Source: Alphaproteobacteria bacterium (GTDB taxonomy: Bacteria; Pseudomonadota; Alphaproteobacteria; Micropepsales; Micropepsaceae). Taken from it: DNA of 64,000 bases. The notes under the pieces are model-generated. The model saw nothing but the letters and a program-made list of their open reading frames with translations. It was not told the DNA's origin and searched no databases. Below, in pieces: positions 54,394-62,824 of this stretch (its first letter is position 1; each line of letters begins with the position of its first letter). A program made the translations under genes and the position numbers. The DNA lies in the NCBI GenBank assembly GCA_947475445.1, contig CANJLC010000001.1:310001-374000 (forward strand), read 5' to 3'.

Positions 54394-56036
54394 CCCGGGA
54401 CCTTTTCGTAAGCGGCGGCCTTGAACTTCTCCATGCCGATGCGGCGATAGGTGTCCAGGAAGCGCTCGTCCTTCTGGCGTTCATCCAGATAGACATTCAC
54501 AACCCGCTCAACGGCGTCGGCGATTTCATGTTCGCCAAAGCCCGGCCCCATGATGTCGCCGATACTGGCGTCTTCGGCGCCCGATCCGCCCAATTGCAGC
54601 TGGTAGAATTCCACGCCTTTCTTGTCCACGCCCAGGATGCCGATATGGCCGGCATGGTGGTGGCCGCAGGCATTGATGCAGCCGGAAATCTTGATCTTGA
54701 GTTCGCCGATTTCGTGCTGGCGGTCGAGATTTTCGAACTTCTGCGCAATGGACTGGGCGATGGGAATGGAGCGGGCATTGGCCAGGTCGCAATAATCCAG
54801 GCCCGGGCAGGCGATGATGTCTGTGATCAACCCGGCATTGGGCGTGGCCAGCCCCAGCGTCTTCAGCCGGGCATGGATTTTCGGCAAGTCGCGCTGCTTG
54901 ACGTGCGGCAGCACCAGATTCTGTTCATGGGTGACGCGGATTTCGCCCACGCTGAATTCGTCCATCAAGTCGGCAATGGCGTCCATCTGGTCGGCCGAGG
55001 CGTCGCCCGGCACATCGCCGATCCCCTTCAGGGTGATGGTGGCGATGGCATAGCCGGGCGCGCGATGGGCATGGATATTGGTCTTCACCCAGTTGGTGAA
55101 AGCCGCGTCTCCCTTCGGCATTTCGTTGGGAAGCTTTTCGAAGGCGGGCGGGGCGAAATAGGCGGCGATGCGGTCCAGTTCGGCTTGCGGCAATTGCAGC
55201 GAACCGCTTTTCTTGATTTCCTGGAATTCGATATCCACGCGGCGGCGCATTTCTTCCGCGCCGATGGCATTGATCAGGATCTTGATGCGCTGCTTGTGGA
55301 TGTTGTCGCGGCGGCTGTCCTGGTTGTAGACGCGCAACACGGCTTCGAGATAGGCGAGGATATCCTCGCGCTCCACGAATTCGCTCATCACCTGGGCAAT
55401 ATAGGGAATGCGGCCCATGCCGCCGCCCGCCATCACCTTGTAGCCGACCCGGCCCTGCGCATTTCGGACAATGTCCACCGCCATGTCATGGAATTGCAGC
55501 GCGGCGCGGTCGGCAGGCGTGGCGCCGACGGCGATCTTGAATTTGCGCGCCAGGAAGACGAATTCGGGATGCAGGCTGGACCATTGCCGGATGATCTCGG
55601 CCAGGGGGCGGGGGTCCTCGATCTCGTCGGCCACCGCGCCGGCGAACTGGTCGGCGGTGACATTGCGGATGCAATTGCCGCTGGTCTGGATGGCATGCAT
55701 CTCGACGCTGGCCAGGTCGGCCAGGATGTCGGGCACATCCACCAGCTTGGGCCAGTTATACTGGATGTTCTGGCGGGTGGTGAAATGGCCATAGCCCTTG
55801 TCATATTTGCGTGCGATATGGGCCAGCATGCGCATCTGTTTCGAAGACAGGGTGCCGTAGGGCACGGCGACGCGCAGCATGTAGGCGTGCAGCTGCAGGT
55901 AAAGACCGTTCATCAGGCGCAGCGGCTTGAACTGGTCTTCCGTCAGTTCGCCCGACAGGCGGCGCAGCACCTGGCCGCGAAACTGCTCGGTGCGTTCCGC
56001 CACGAATTTCGCGTCGAATTCGTCGTACCTATACAT
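54390..56036 (-). CDS. cysI: Assimilatory sulfite (nitrite) reductase hemoprotein
   Basis: This 548-aa siroheme enzyme should reduce sulfite to sulfide. It has two ferredoxin-like repeats and the siroheme motif HFTTRQNIQYNW. The 4Fe-4S Cys pairs lie in IACPGLDYCDLANA and SGCINACGHHHAGHIGILG. The SD-preceded ATG 56036 gives MYRYDEFDAKFVAER. It is flanked by DUF2849 (8-nt overlap) and DUF934 (4-nt overlap). This set is typical for sulfite rather than nitrite reduction. Confidence 0.92.
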   Translation of the reverse strand: MYRYDEFDAKFVAERTEQFRGQVLRRLSGELTEDQFKPLRLMNGLYLQLHAYMLRVAVPYGTLSSKQMRMLAHIARKYDKGYGHFTTRQNIQYNWPKLVDVPDILADLASVEMHAIQTSGNCIRNVTADQFAGAVADEIEDPRPLAEIIRQWSSLHPEFVFLARKFKIAVGATPADRAALQFHDMAVDIVRNAQGRVGYKVMAGGGMGRIPYIAQVMSEFVEREDILAYLEAVLRVYNQDSRRDNIHKQRIKILINAIGAEEMRRRVDIEFQEIKKSGSLQLPQAELDRIAAYFAPPAFEKLPNEMPKGDAAFTNWVKTNIHAHRAPGYAIATITLKGIGDVPGDASADQMDAIADLMDEFSVGEIRVTHEQNLVLPHVKQRDLPKIHARLKTLGLATPNAGLITDIIACPGLDYCDLANARSIPIAQSIAQKFENLDRQHEIGELKIKISGCINACGHHHAGHIGILGVDKKGVEFYQLQLGGSGAEDASIGDIMGPGFGEHEIADAVERVVNVYLDERQKDERFLDTYRRIGMEKFKAAAYEKVPG

Positions 56037-56343
56037 GCGAGGCCTGCTTGCCCAGATCGGTGCGCACACTGGGGCCGGCGGCACGTACGATTTCGCGTTC
56101 CTTCACCGGACGAATCTTCCCATCTTCGGTCCGCACTTCGAACAGATAGGGCGCGACCACCTTGTTGCCAGTGACGAAAGCCTTGGCCGCCGCCAGCGCC
56201 GCTTCGGCGGCGGCGGGGTCGGCGAGAATTTCCCCGTCCGCAAAATCCAGGGTCCAGCCGCCGGATTTCCAATAAACGACATCGCCCTGCCGAAGGCAGT
56301 TGGCAGTGAGCACTTGGGGTCCGGAAGCGGGTGGGTGCGCCAT
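56029..56343 (-). CDS. DUF2849 family protein of the sulfite reductase operon
   Basis: This 104-aa protein fits DUF2849, seen before cysI in many Alphaproteobacteria. Segments are LTANCLRQGDVVYWKSGGWTLDFADGEILAD and PYLFEVRTEDGKIRPVKEREIVRAAGPSVRTDL. No reaction is known. It is the first gene of the DUF2849-cysI-DUF934 operon. A palindrome lies 70 nt upstream. Confidence 0.88.
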   Translation of the reverse strand: MAHPPASGPQVLTANCLRQGDVVYWKSGGWTLDFADGEILADPAAAEAALAAAKAFVTGNKVVAPYLFEVRTEDGKIRPVKEREIVRAAGPSVRTDLGKQASHV

Positions 56344-56412
56344 GGGGGCGTAGTCCCATGTTGCGGCGGCGAAATCAAGACTTTAACAGGCATGTTATGT
56401 AGTATTGTCAGA

Positions 56413-56433
56413 AGTACAAGAATATTCTGTACT
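56413..56433 (-). promoter_or_regulatory. Operator-like palindrome before the sulfite reductase operon
   Basis: AGTAC (56413-56417), one A, the perfect palindrome AGAATATTCT (56419-56428), and GTACT (56429-56433) form an AT-rich inverted repeat in GC-rich DNA. It lies 70-90 nt before the DUF2849 start. That suits binding of a dimeric regulator, possibly of the Rrf2/CysR type, for sulfur control. Confidence 0.5.
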
Positions 56434-56466
56434 AAAGCCGAAGCTGGCTAGCGCGCTGGATTGGTT

Positions 56467-57252
56467 TCAGCTTTGGCGCTGCAAGGCGCTCTCATGCCAG
56501 CGCCGCAGCAGCCAATATTCCACGGCTGAGAGGGAGGCGAAAATCGCCACACCCAGCAAAGCCAGCAGTCCCAGGGCCGCGAACATGGTGGCGATCTGCA
56601 GCCGGTTGCCCGCCTCGATGATGCGCCAGGCAAGGCCGGTTGCGGTGCCGCTCCCAGCCACAAATTCCGCCACCACCGCGCCGATTAGCGCCAGCCCGCC
56701 GGCGATGCGGCAGGCACCCAGCAGATAGGGCAGCGCGGTGGGCATTTGCAGCCGCCACAAGATTTGCCAACGCGAGGCGCCGTAAAGCTGCATCAACTCC
56801 AGCAGATTCCGGTCTGCCGACTTCAGGCCAAGCGTGGTGTTGGAAAGAATGGGAAAGAAGGCCACCAGCGATGCGATCAGCACCAGCGCGGTATTGATAT
56901 GGTCGAAGCCCACCCAGATCAGGATCAAGGGCGCGATTGCCACCACCGGTGTGACCTGCAAGATCACGGCATAGGGATAAAGCGCCCGTTCGACGAGGCG
57001 GCTCTGGCCGAACAAAATCGCCACCGTGACACCTGCGATCAGCGCGGCGAGGAACGCCTGCAGCGTAATGCTGAGAGTGGCCAGCAGAGATGCCATCAGC
57101 GAAGAAAAATTCCCGGTGAAGGCCGCGGCGATGGCGCTGGGCGCAGGCAGGACATAGGGCGGGATCTCTTTCACCGCCACGATCCATTCCCACAAGCCCA
57201 GCAGCGCCGCGCCCAGCAGCAGCGGAAGCACAATGTTGAAAGCGCGCGTCAT
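56467..57252 (-). CDS. ABC transporter permease (taurine/nitrate/pyrimidine import type)
   Basis: This 261-aa permease has six hydrophobic helices and a BPD_transp_1 EAA loop ([46 protein letters not shown]). It belongs to the SsuC/TauC/ThiX group of importers. The start overlaps the ATPase gene by 4 nt. The substrate depends on the binding protein at 57968. Confidence 0.92.
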   Translation of the reverse strand: MTRAFNIVLPLLLGAALLGLWEWIVAVKEIPPYVLPAPSAIAAAFTGNFSSLMASLLATLSITLQAFLAALIAGVTVAILFGQSRLVERALYPYAVILQVTPVVAIAPLILIWVGFDHINTALVLIASLVAFFPILSNTTLGLKSADRNLLELMQLYGASRWQILWRLQMPTALPYLLGACRIAGGLALIGAVVAEFVAGSGTATGLAWRIIEAGNRLQIATMFAALGLLALLGVAIFASLSAVEYWLLRRWHESALQRQS

Positions 57253-57971
57253 GCCGGCACCATCAGGGCGCGGGCGACCCTGGCCTGAATTTCGCCAAAG
57301 GCGGGTGACATGCGGTCGCGTTTGCCGGATGGCAATCGGATTTCTTCTCTGACGCGGCCCGGGCGCGGGCTCATCACCAGCACCCGGTCCGACAGATAGG
57401 CGCTTTCCACCACGCTATGGGTGACGAAAATCACGGTGATGGCGTCTTCGCGCGCCAAAGCCAGCAAGTCGTCATTCAGGGCAGCGCGGGTGATTTCATC
57501 CAGTGCCGCAAAAGGCTCATCCATCAAAAGCAGCCTGGGTTTTGCCGCCAGCGCCCGCGCGATGGAGACGCGCATTTTCATGCCGCCGGACAATTCGCGC
57601 GGCATGGCGCTTTCAAAGCCTTTCAAGCCCAGCCGCGTGAGCGCGGCGGCGGCGATGGCGTTGCCCTGCGCCCGCGGTACCTTTTTCAAATCCAGCGCCA
57701 GGCGCGCATTGGTCAGTGCATCGGCCCAGGGCATCAGGGTTGGTTCCTGGAACACAAAACCTGTCTCAGGCCGCGCTCCATTCCAGTGAATGTCGCCGCT
57801 GTCCGGCGCGATCAGTCCGGCGATCAGGCGCAGCGCGGTGGATTTGCCGCAGCCGCTGGGGCCCAGCAGGGACACAAATTCACCCGGCGCGATGGCGAAA
57901 GACAGGTCCGATAGCGCCTGCGTTCCATTGCTGAAACGCTTTGCGACACCCGTCAGCGTCACAAGGCTCAT
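57249..57971 (-). CDS. ABC transporter ATP-binding protein
   Basis: This 240-aa ATPase drives the importer. It has Walker [14 protein letters not shown], a Q-loop FQEPTLMPW, the signature [15 protein letters not shown], Walker [17 protein letters not shown] and the H-loop [18 protein letters not shown]. The pattern is that of the nitrate/taurine/ThiZ family. It overlaps the genes on both sides by 4 nt. Confidence 0.94.
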   Translation of the reverse strand: MSLVTLTGVAKRFSNGTQALSDLSFAIAPGEFVSLLGPSGCGKSTALRLIAGLIAPDSGDIHWNGARPETGFVFQEPTLMPWADALTNARLALDLKKVPRAQGNAIAAAALTRLGLKGFESAMPRELSGGMKMRVSIARALAAKPRLLLMDEPFAALDEITRAALNDDLLALAREDAITVIFVTHSVVESAYLSDRVLVMSPRPGRVREEIRLPSGKRDRMSPAFGEIQARVARALMVPA

Positions 57972-58954
57972 TGGAAGTTCTGGAAGGTCTGGCGCATGAA
58001 GCGCAGTTCGAACGCCTTGGTGTAATCCATCCCCTTGGGATAAATGCCCTGCGCAGACATGGTCTGGTAGAATTCGCGCCAGCGTTTGTCCGTCATGGCG
58101 CCGATGCCGAAGGCGGGCGCGTTGCCGGCCTTGATCAATTCATGCTGCTTCATCTTGGCAATCGCCTGGGCGATCAGGGCGTCGGTCATGTCGGGATTGT
58201 CGCGCTTGATCAGCGTATTGCCGGGCTTGGGATCGCCATAAAGATAGTCGTACCAGCCGCGCTTGCTGGCGTCATAGAAAGCCTGAATCGCCTTGGGATT
58301 GGCGTTGATCAGCGTTTGCGGCGCCAGCACCATGTTGGCATAGCCGGGATAGCCATAATCCGAGAGCAGGAAAACCTTGGGCTTGAAATGGGCCTGCTGC
58401 TCGATGGTGAAAGGCTCGCTGGTCAGATAGCCCTCCTGGATGGCGTTGGGGTCCACCAGGAAAGGCGCCAGGTTGTTGGTGTATTTGCGGATCTGGGAAT
58501 CGGTGAAGCCGAACTTGGCCCTGAGCCAGGGCCAGAAGCTGGTGATGGTGGCGGCCGAGATCAGCACCGGCTTGCCTCTCATTTCGCTAAGCGAATTCAT
58601 GTCGCGGCGCGGATGCGTGATCAGCACCTGCGGGTCTTTCTGGAACACCGCCATCACGGCGCGCAGCGGCACTTTCTGCTGCACCAGATTCATCACCACG
58701 AAGGCGTTGGAGCCGATGCCCAAGTCGGCCGCGCCGCCGGCCAGCAATTGCGGCACATTCACATCCGGTCCGCCTTCGCGGATGGTGACGTCCAGGCCGT
58801 ATTTGGCATAGGTGCCGTTGGCGAGGGCTTCATAGAAGCCGCCATGCTCGGCTTGCGCCTTCCAGTCCGTGACAAAGGTAATGTGGGTGCGTGGCGCCTG
58901 GGCAAGCGCCGGCGTGGCAAGGACAAGAAAAAGAGCGGCGAGCAGTTTCCTCAT
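57968..58954 (-). CDS. ABC transporter substrate-binding protein (NMT1/THI5-like)
   Basis: This 328-aa periplasmic protein has a signal peptide ([19 protein letters not shown]). An NMT1/THI5-type fold follows, starting [60 protein letters not shown] and [15 protein letters not shown] follow in order. Relatives bind thiamine pyrimidines, riboflavin, taurine or aromatic sulfonates. The sequence alone does not decide the ligand. It overlaps the penicillin-binding protein gene by 4 nt. Confidence 0.9.
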   Translation of the reverse strand: MRKLLAALFLVLATPALAQAPRTHITFVTDWKAQAEHGGFYEALANGTYAKYGLDVTIREGGPDVNVPQLLAGGAADLGIGSNAFVVMNLVQQKVPLRAVMAVFQKDPQVLITHPRRDMNSLSEMRGKPVLISAATITSFWPWLRAKFGFTDSQIRKYTNNLAPFLVDPNAIQEGYLTSEPFTIEQQAHFKPKVFLLSDYGYPGYANMVLAPQTLINANPKAIQAFYDASKRGWYDYLYGDPKPGNTLIKRDNPDMTDALIAQAIAKMKQHELIKAGNAPAFGIGAMTDKRWREFYQTMSAQGIYPKGMDYTKAFELRFMRQTFQNFQ

Positions 58955-61065
58955 TGCGCTTTTATAGCACAGGATAAGTCGCGCCGGTCACGATCCTCGC
59001 GGCGGGGCGGCGGCTCTTCGTCGCCGCTGCCGAACAGCCAGCCCAGCAGGCCGCCGCTGCGGCGCGGCTGTTCCGACGGTCCCAGCTCGGGCATGGACTG
59101 GGCCTGAATCCGCGCCATGCCGCCGGCCTCGTCGTCGCCGATGCTGCGTGCGGCAACCGGGCCGGACGAGAACCAGCCGCCATCCTCAGGCTCCTGCGGC
59201 GGCGAGCGGTCCAGCGGCCGGGCTGGCAGGCCCTTTTCGGCGGCGCGCATTACCGGTTTCCAGATCTGGATCGGCAGAGTGCCGCCGGTGACGCCGCGCG
59301 TGGGCGTATTGTCGTCATTGCCCATCCATACGCCGGTGACATAGTCCGTCGTAAAGCCGACGAACCAGGCGTCCTGGGAATTCTGGGTGGTGCCGGTCTT
59401 GCCGGCCACTTCGTGCGGCCGCAGCGAGGCGTTGCCGCCGGTGCCGGTGGCGACCACGTTCCACATCATGGCCAGCATGTCGCGGTTCACATCGGGATTG
59501 ATGACGCGCTCGGGCTTGGGTGGCACGCGGCGGTACAGGACCTTGCCATCGGCCTGGTCCACCTCGGTGACGAGATAGGGTTTGACGCGATAGCCGCCAT
59601 TGGCGAAAGCGGCATAGGCGCCGGTCAATTCCATCGGCGTGACTTCGCTGGCGCCCAGCGCCAGGGACGGTGTCGGCGTCAACGGCGAGGTGATGCCCAG
59701 CCGCCGCGCCGCGCTGATCACATTTTCGATGCCCACTTCCTGGGCCAGGTTGACGGCGATGGTATTGACCGAGTGGGCCAGGGCGTCGGCCAGGGTCAGC
59801 GTGCCATAGTCATTGCCGCCGAAATTGGTGGGGCGATAGCCGTTGATGTCCACTGGCTGGTCGTCGCGCAGTTCCCAGGGCGTGATGCCGGCTTCCATGG
59901 CGGCGAGATAGACAAAAGGCTTGAACGCCGAGCCGGGCTGGCGGCGCGCCTGGATGGCGCGGTTGAACACCGATGCGGTGTAATCCACGCCCCCGATCAG
60001 CACCGAAACCGCGCCATCGGGTTTCATCGTCACCACGGCGGCTTCATGGATGCGGTTGCGCTTGCCGGATTTCTCGATCACCTGGGCGGCGGCAATGCGG
60101 GCGGCTTCCTGCAGCTGCGGCTCCAGCGTGGTGTGAACAATAAGGTCGGCTGAAGGCGCCACGCCCTTGATGGTCGCCAGCTCCTTTGCCTGGTCGGCGG
60201 CGGCATCAAGGAAGAAATTGCGCGCATCCTGTCCGGCGCGTTCCGTGATGATGGCGGGATGGGCCTTGGCGTCGGCCGCTTGTTCTTCCGTGATATCGCC
60301 GGTTTCCACCATCGAATTCAGAACGACAGAGGCGCGGGCCTGGGCGCGGGCCAGGTCACGGCGCGGCGAGAACACCGAGGGCGCGCGGGTCAGTGTTGCC
60401 AGCATCGCAGCCTGGGCCAGCGTGAGTTTTCGCGCGGAGACGCCGAAATAGACGCGCGATGCGCCATCCACGCCATAGGCGGCGGAGCCGAGATAAAGAC
60501 GGTTGAGATAAAGTTCGAGAATCTGTTTTTTGCTGAGCGACTGTTCCAGCCCGGCGGAATCAATCAGCTCGGTCAGCTTGCGCGACATGGTGCGCTCTTG
60601 CGCGGTGTAGACGATCTTGGCGGTCTGCTGGCTGATGGTCGAACCGCCAGCCGCGAAATGGCCAGCGCGAAGATCGATCAGAAGCGCGCGCGCCAGGCCC
60701 AGCGGATCGATGCCGTTATGGGAATAGAAGCGCCGGTCTTCCACCGCGATGAAGGCGGCGGGAAGATAGGCGGGCATTTCTTCCAGGTGCAGGCGTTCGC
60801 CGACCGCCGCGCCGCGATGGCCGGCTTCCACACCGTTGGCGTCGAGGAAGGTGAAGCCCAGCGGCCGGTTTACGGCATACAGGTCCACGCCGGGATCCAG
60901 CGGCGCGGCGAACAATCCCAGCACCGAAGGCAACAGAAAAAGCAGGGCGCCGGGGATGGCGAGGCAGGCCATGGCGATGGCGAACGGGCGTGACCAGGGG
61001 CGGCCCCGTTCCAGCCAGATGCGAAACTGTTTCTCGAGGAAAGCCCTGTCGGGCGGCCATTGCAT
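58951..61065 (-). CDS. Class A penicillin-binding protein (PBP1A family)
   Basis: This 704-aa enzyme makes and cross-links peptidoglycan. It has an N-terminal anchor (residues 28-50) and a GT51 transglycosylase with the catalytic Glu in AVEDRRFYSHNGID and GGSTISQQTAK. The transpeptidase has SAFK (PGSAFKPFVYL), HSVN and KTGTT. A disordered Arg/Glu/Pro-rich C-terminal tail of about 80 residues follows. It is followed at once by an ABC importer gene set (4-nt overlap), an unusual partner. Confidence 0.94.
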   Translation of the reverse strand: MQWPPDRAFLEKQFRIWLERGRPWSRPFAIAMACLAIPGALLFLLPSVLGLFAAPLDPGVDLYAVNRPLGFTFLDANGVEAGHRGAAVGERLHLEEMPAYLPAAFIAVEDRRFYSHNGIDPLGLARALLIDLRAGHFAAGGSTISQQTAKIVYTAQERTMSRKLTELIDSAGLEQSLSKKQILELYLNRLYLGSAAYGVDGASRVYFGVSARKLTLAQAAMLATLTRAPSVFSPRRDLARAQARASVVLNSMVETGDITEEQAADAKAHPAIITERAGQDARNFFLDAAADQAKELATIKGVAPSADLIVHTTLEPQLQEAARIAAAQVIEKSGKRNRIHEAAVVTMKPDGAVSVLIGGVDYTASVFNRAIQARRQPGSAFKPFVYLAAMEAGITPWELRDDQPVDINGYRPTNFGGNDYGTLTLADALAHSVNTIAVNLAQEVGIENVISAARRLGITSPLTPTPSLALGASEVTPMELTGAYAAFANGGYRVKPYLVTEVDQADGKVLYRRVPPKPERVINPDVNRDMLAMMWNVVATGTGGNASLRPHEVAGKTGTTQNSQDAWFVGFTTDYVTGVWMGNDDNTPTRGVTGGTLPIQIWKPVMRAAEKGLPARPLDRSPPQEPEDGGWFSSGPVAARSIGDDEAGGMARIQAQSMPELGPSEQPRRSGGLLGWLFGSGDEEPPPRREDRDRRDLSCAIKAQ

Positions 61066-61117
61066 GATGGCGGAGTGGTCCCTGATTTTTGCGGCAGTTT
61101 CAAGGCTGGGGAATATG

Positions 61118-61151
61118 AAAAGCCCGCGTTTCGAATGAAACGCGGGCTTTT
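61118..61151 (-). terminator. Strong hairpin terminator
   Basis: AAAAGCCCGCGTTTC (61118-61132) pairs perfectly over 15 bp with GAAACGCGGGCTTTT (61137-61151). The T-run falls on either strand. On the minus strand it ends the transcript of the 61209-61550 gene and insulates the penicillin-binding protein gene. Confidence 0.85.
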
Positions 61152-61208
61152 CCTTAGGCCGCCTGGAGTCCTATGGGGAGGGGCATACCACGGACTCCAT
61201 GCCCAAGC

Positions 61209-61550
61209 TCAGATCCGGAACTCGCCCAGAAAGGCGCCGGTATAAGGGTTCACTTCCACCAGCACGGTGCGGCCGCGCCGGCTCATGCTCTTCACCACAT
61301 AATGGCCGCGCACGAAGATCGGCATGCCGATGGCGCGATAGTGGTGGAAGCGCAGCGTGTCGTAGATCCGCTCGCGCATCACGATGGGGCGGGGTGCGCG
61401 GTGAAAGGCAAACTCGTGATGTGCCGGCGGGCGGGTGTCCCAGCGGTCATGCCCGCCATTGTTGAAGGGCGCGGCATTGGCCGAGGCCGCACCGACGGTG
61501 GTCAGGACCGCCAAAGAGACTGCCGTCACAATCGTCTTCATGGTATACAT
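61209..61550 (-). CDS. Secreted basic His/Arg-rich protein, unknown
   Basis: This 113-aa protein has a signal peptide (MYTMKTIVTAVSLAVLTTVGAASANA). The mature part is rich in His, Arg and Phe (HHEFAFHRAPRPIVMRERIYD). It ends RTVLVEVNPYTGAFLGEFRI, which resembles the last strand of a PepSY-like domain. GAGGAG stands 6 nt before ATG 61550, so that start is preferred over 61556 and 61541. It is divergent from the PhoP/PhoQ-like operon. Confidence 0.72.
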   Translation of the reverse strand: MYTMKTIVTAVSLAVLTTVGAASANAAPFNNGGHDRWDTRPPAHHEFAFHRAPRPIVMRERIYDTLRFHHYRAIGMPIFVRGHYVVKSMSRRGRTVLVEVNPYTGAFLGEFRI

Positions 61551-61636
61551 GGTCATCTCCTCATTCTGGTGGGGAGCAATTGCTTCCCATGACGCCAACC
61601 CTAGAGGGCGGCGGCTGAACGGGTTCTGGACGCAGC

Positions 61637-61652
61637 GTTCATTCTGGGTTCA
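61637..61652 (+). promoter_or_regulatory. Direct repeat, possible PhoP-like box
   Basis: GTTCA (61637-61641) and GTTCA (61648-61652) are repeated with an 11-nt period, as in PhoP boxes where two monomers bind side by side. A related GTTC starts at 61623. The repeat is 25-40 nt before the first gene of an operon that encodes a PhoP-like regulator, which suggests self-control. Confidence 0.4.
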
Positions 61653-61676
61653 GGTCCAAAAGGCTAGAAAACCGCC

Positions 61677-62129
61677 ATGTACCCGCGCTTTTTCTCCATT
61701 CTCCTGGTCCTGCTCGGCGGTTTTTTCGCCGGGCCCGCGATGGCGCAGCCTTCGCGCGAACCGGGCGTGCTGCCCCTGGACAGCATCCTGCCGGGGATTC
61801 GCCGCAGTCATCCGGGCCAATTCTATGATGCCGACGGCCCCACCCAGGGCGCCGATGGTTCCGAGCACTATCATCTCAAATGGATGACGCCGGACGGGCG
61901 CATCGAATGGCTGGACACCGATGCCCGCACGGGCCGCGTGCTGGGCGCCTCGCCGGGCCGCGATTCCTTCGACGGCCCGCCGCCGGTGCGCGAGTTTGGT
62001 CCGGGGCCGGGCTTTGAACGCCAACGCAATTTCCGCGATAATAATGACGGCGATGATGGCGATCGCGGCGGACCGGGCGGCGAGCGCCGCGGGGGTTTTG
62101 GCCGCCGTGGCCGTGGCCGCGACGACTGA
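61677..62129 (+). CDS. Secreted PepSY-like protein linked to a two-component system
   Basis: This 150-aa protein has a signal peptide (MYPRFFSILLVLLGGFFAGPAMAQ). A short domain contains HYHLKWMTPDGRIEWLDTDARTGRVLG, a PepSY-like strand-turn-strand pattern. A flexible tail rich in Arg, Gly and Asp follows. It ends 8 nt before the response regulator gene. PepSY proteins are often found beside PhoPQ-type systems and may modulate the sensor from the periplasm. Confidence 0.78.
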   Translation: MYPRFFSILLVLLGGFFAGPAMAQPSREPGVLPLDSILPGIRRSHPGQFYDADGPTQGADGSEHYHLKWMTPDGRIEWLDTDARTGRVLGASPGRDSFDGPPPVREFGPGPGFERQRNFRDNNDGDDGDRGGPGGERRGGFGRRGRGRDD

Positions 62130-62137
62130 GGGACACA

Positions 62138-62824
62138 ATGCGCATTCTGCTGGTCGAGGATGACAAGGATCTGCAGCGCCTCCTGAAAAAGGCGCTGGGC
62201 GATGCCGGCTATGTCGTGGATGCCGCCAGCGATGGCGAGGAAGGCCATTTCCTGGGCGACACCGAACCTTATGACGCGGTGGTGCTGGATCTGGGCCTGC
62301 CCAAGATGGACGGCGTGCGCGTGCTGGAGCAATGGCGCAAGGCGGGCAAGAAAATGCCGGTGCTGATCCTGACCGCGCGCGACCGCTGGAGCGACAAGGT
62401 GGCAGGCTTTGACGCCGGCGCCGATGATTATCTCGCCAAACCTTTCTACACCGAGGAATTGCTGGCGCGGCTGCGGGCGCTGATGCGCCGTGCCGCCGGG
62501 TTCGCCACCGCCGATATCGAGATCGGCCCGCTTCGCATCGACACCCGCGCCAGCCGCGTCACGCTGGACGGCAATCCGGTCAAGCTCACCAGCCTGGAAT
62601 ACCGCCTGCTGGCCTATCTCGCCCATCATCGCGGCAAGGTGGTGTCGCGCACCGAACTGGTGGAGCATCTCTATGATCAGGATTTCGACCGCGATTCCAA
62701 CACCATCGAAGTGTTTGTCGGCCGCCTGCGCAAAAAGCTGGACGCGGGCCTGATTCAGACGATACGTGGCCTTGGCTACAGTCTGGAAGATCCTGCCCTT
62801 GGCGACAAACATCTTTCGGCTTAA
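62138..62824 (+). CDS. PhoP-like response regulator
   Basis: This 228-aa regulator has a receiver (MRILLVEDDKDLQRLLKKAL, phospho-Asp in VVLDLGLPKMDG, LTARDRWSDKV, DDYLAKPFYTEELLARLRALMRR). An OmpR-type winged helix follows, with LTSLEYRLLAYLAHHRGKVVSRTELVEHLYD, SNTIEVFVGRLRKKLDAG and IRGLGYSLE. These match PhoP/QseB-type regulators. SD GAGGGACACA precedes the ATG. It overlaps the kinase gene by 26 nt. Confidence 0.93.
   Translation: MRILLVEDDKDLQRLLKKALGDAGYVVDAASDGEEGHFLGDTEPYDAVVLDLGLPKMDGVRVLEQWRKAGKKMPVLILTARDRWSDKVAGFDAGADDYLAKPFYTEELLARLRALMRRAAGFATADIEIGPLRIDTRASRVTLDGNPVKLTSLEYRLLAYLAHHRGKVVSRTELVEHLYDQDFDRDSNTIEVFVGRLRKKLDAGLIQTIRGLGYSLEDPALGDKHLSA

Noticed and set aside
54528-56174. 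548-aa frame on the plus strand
   Set aside because: It is the antisense shadow of cysI, which carries all siroheme and cluster motifs.
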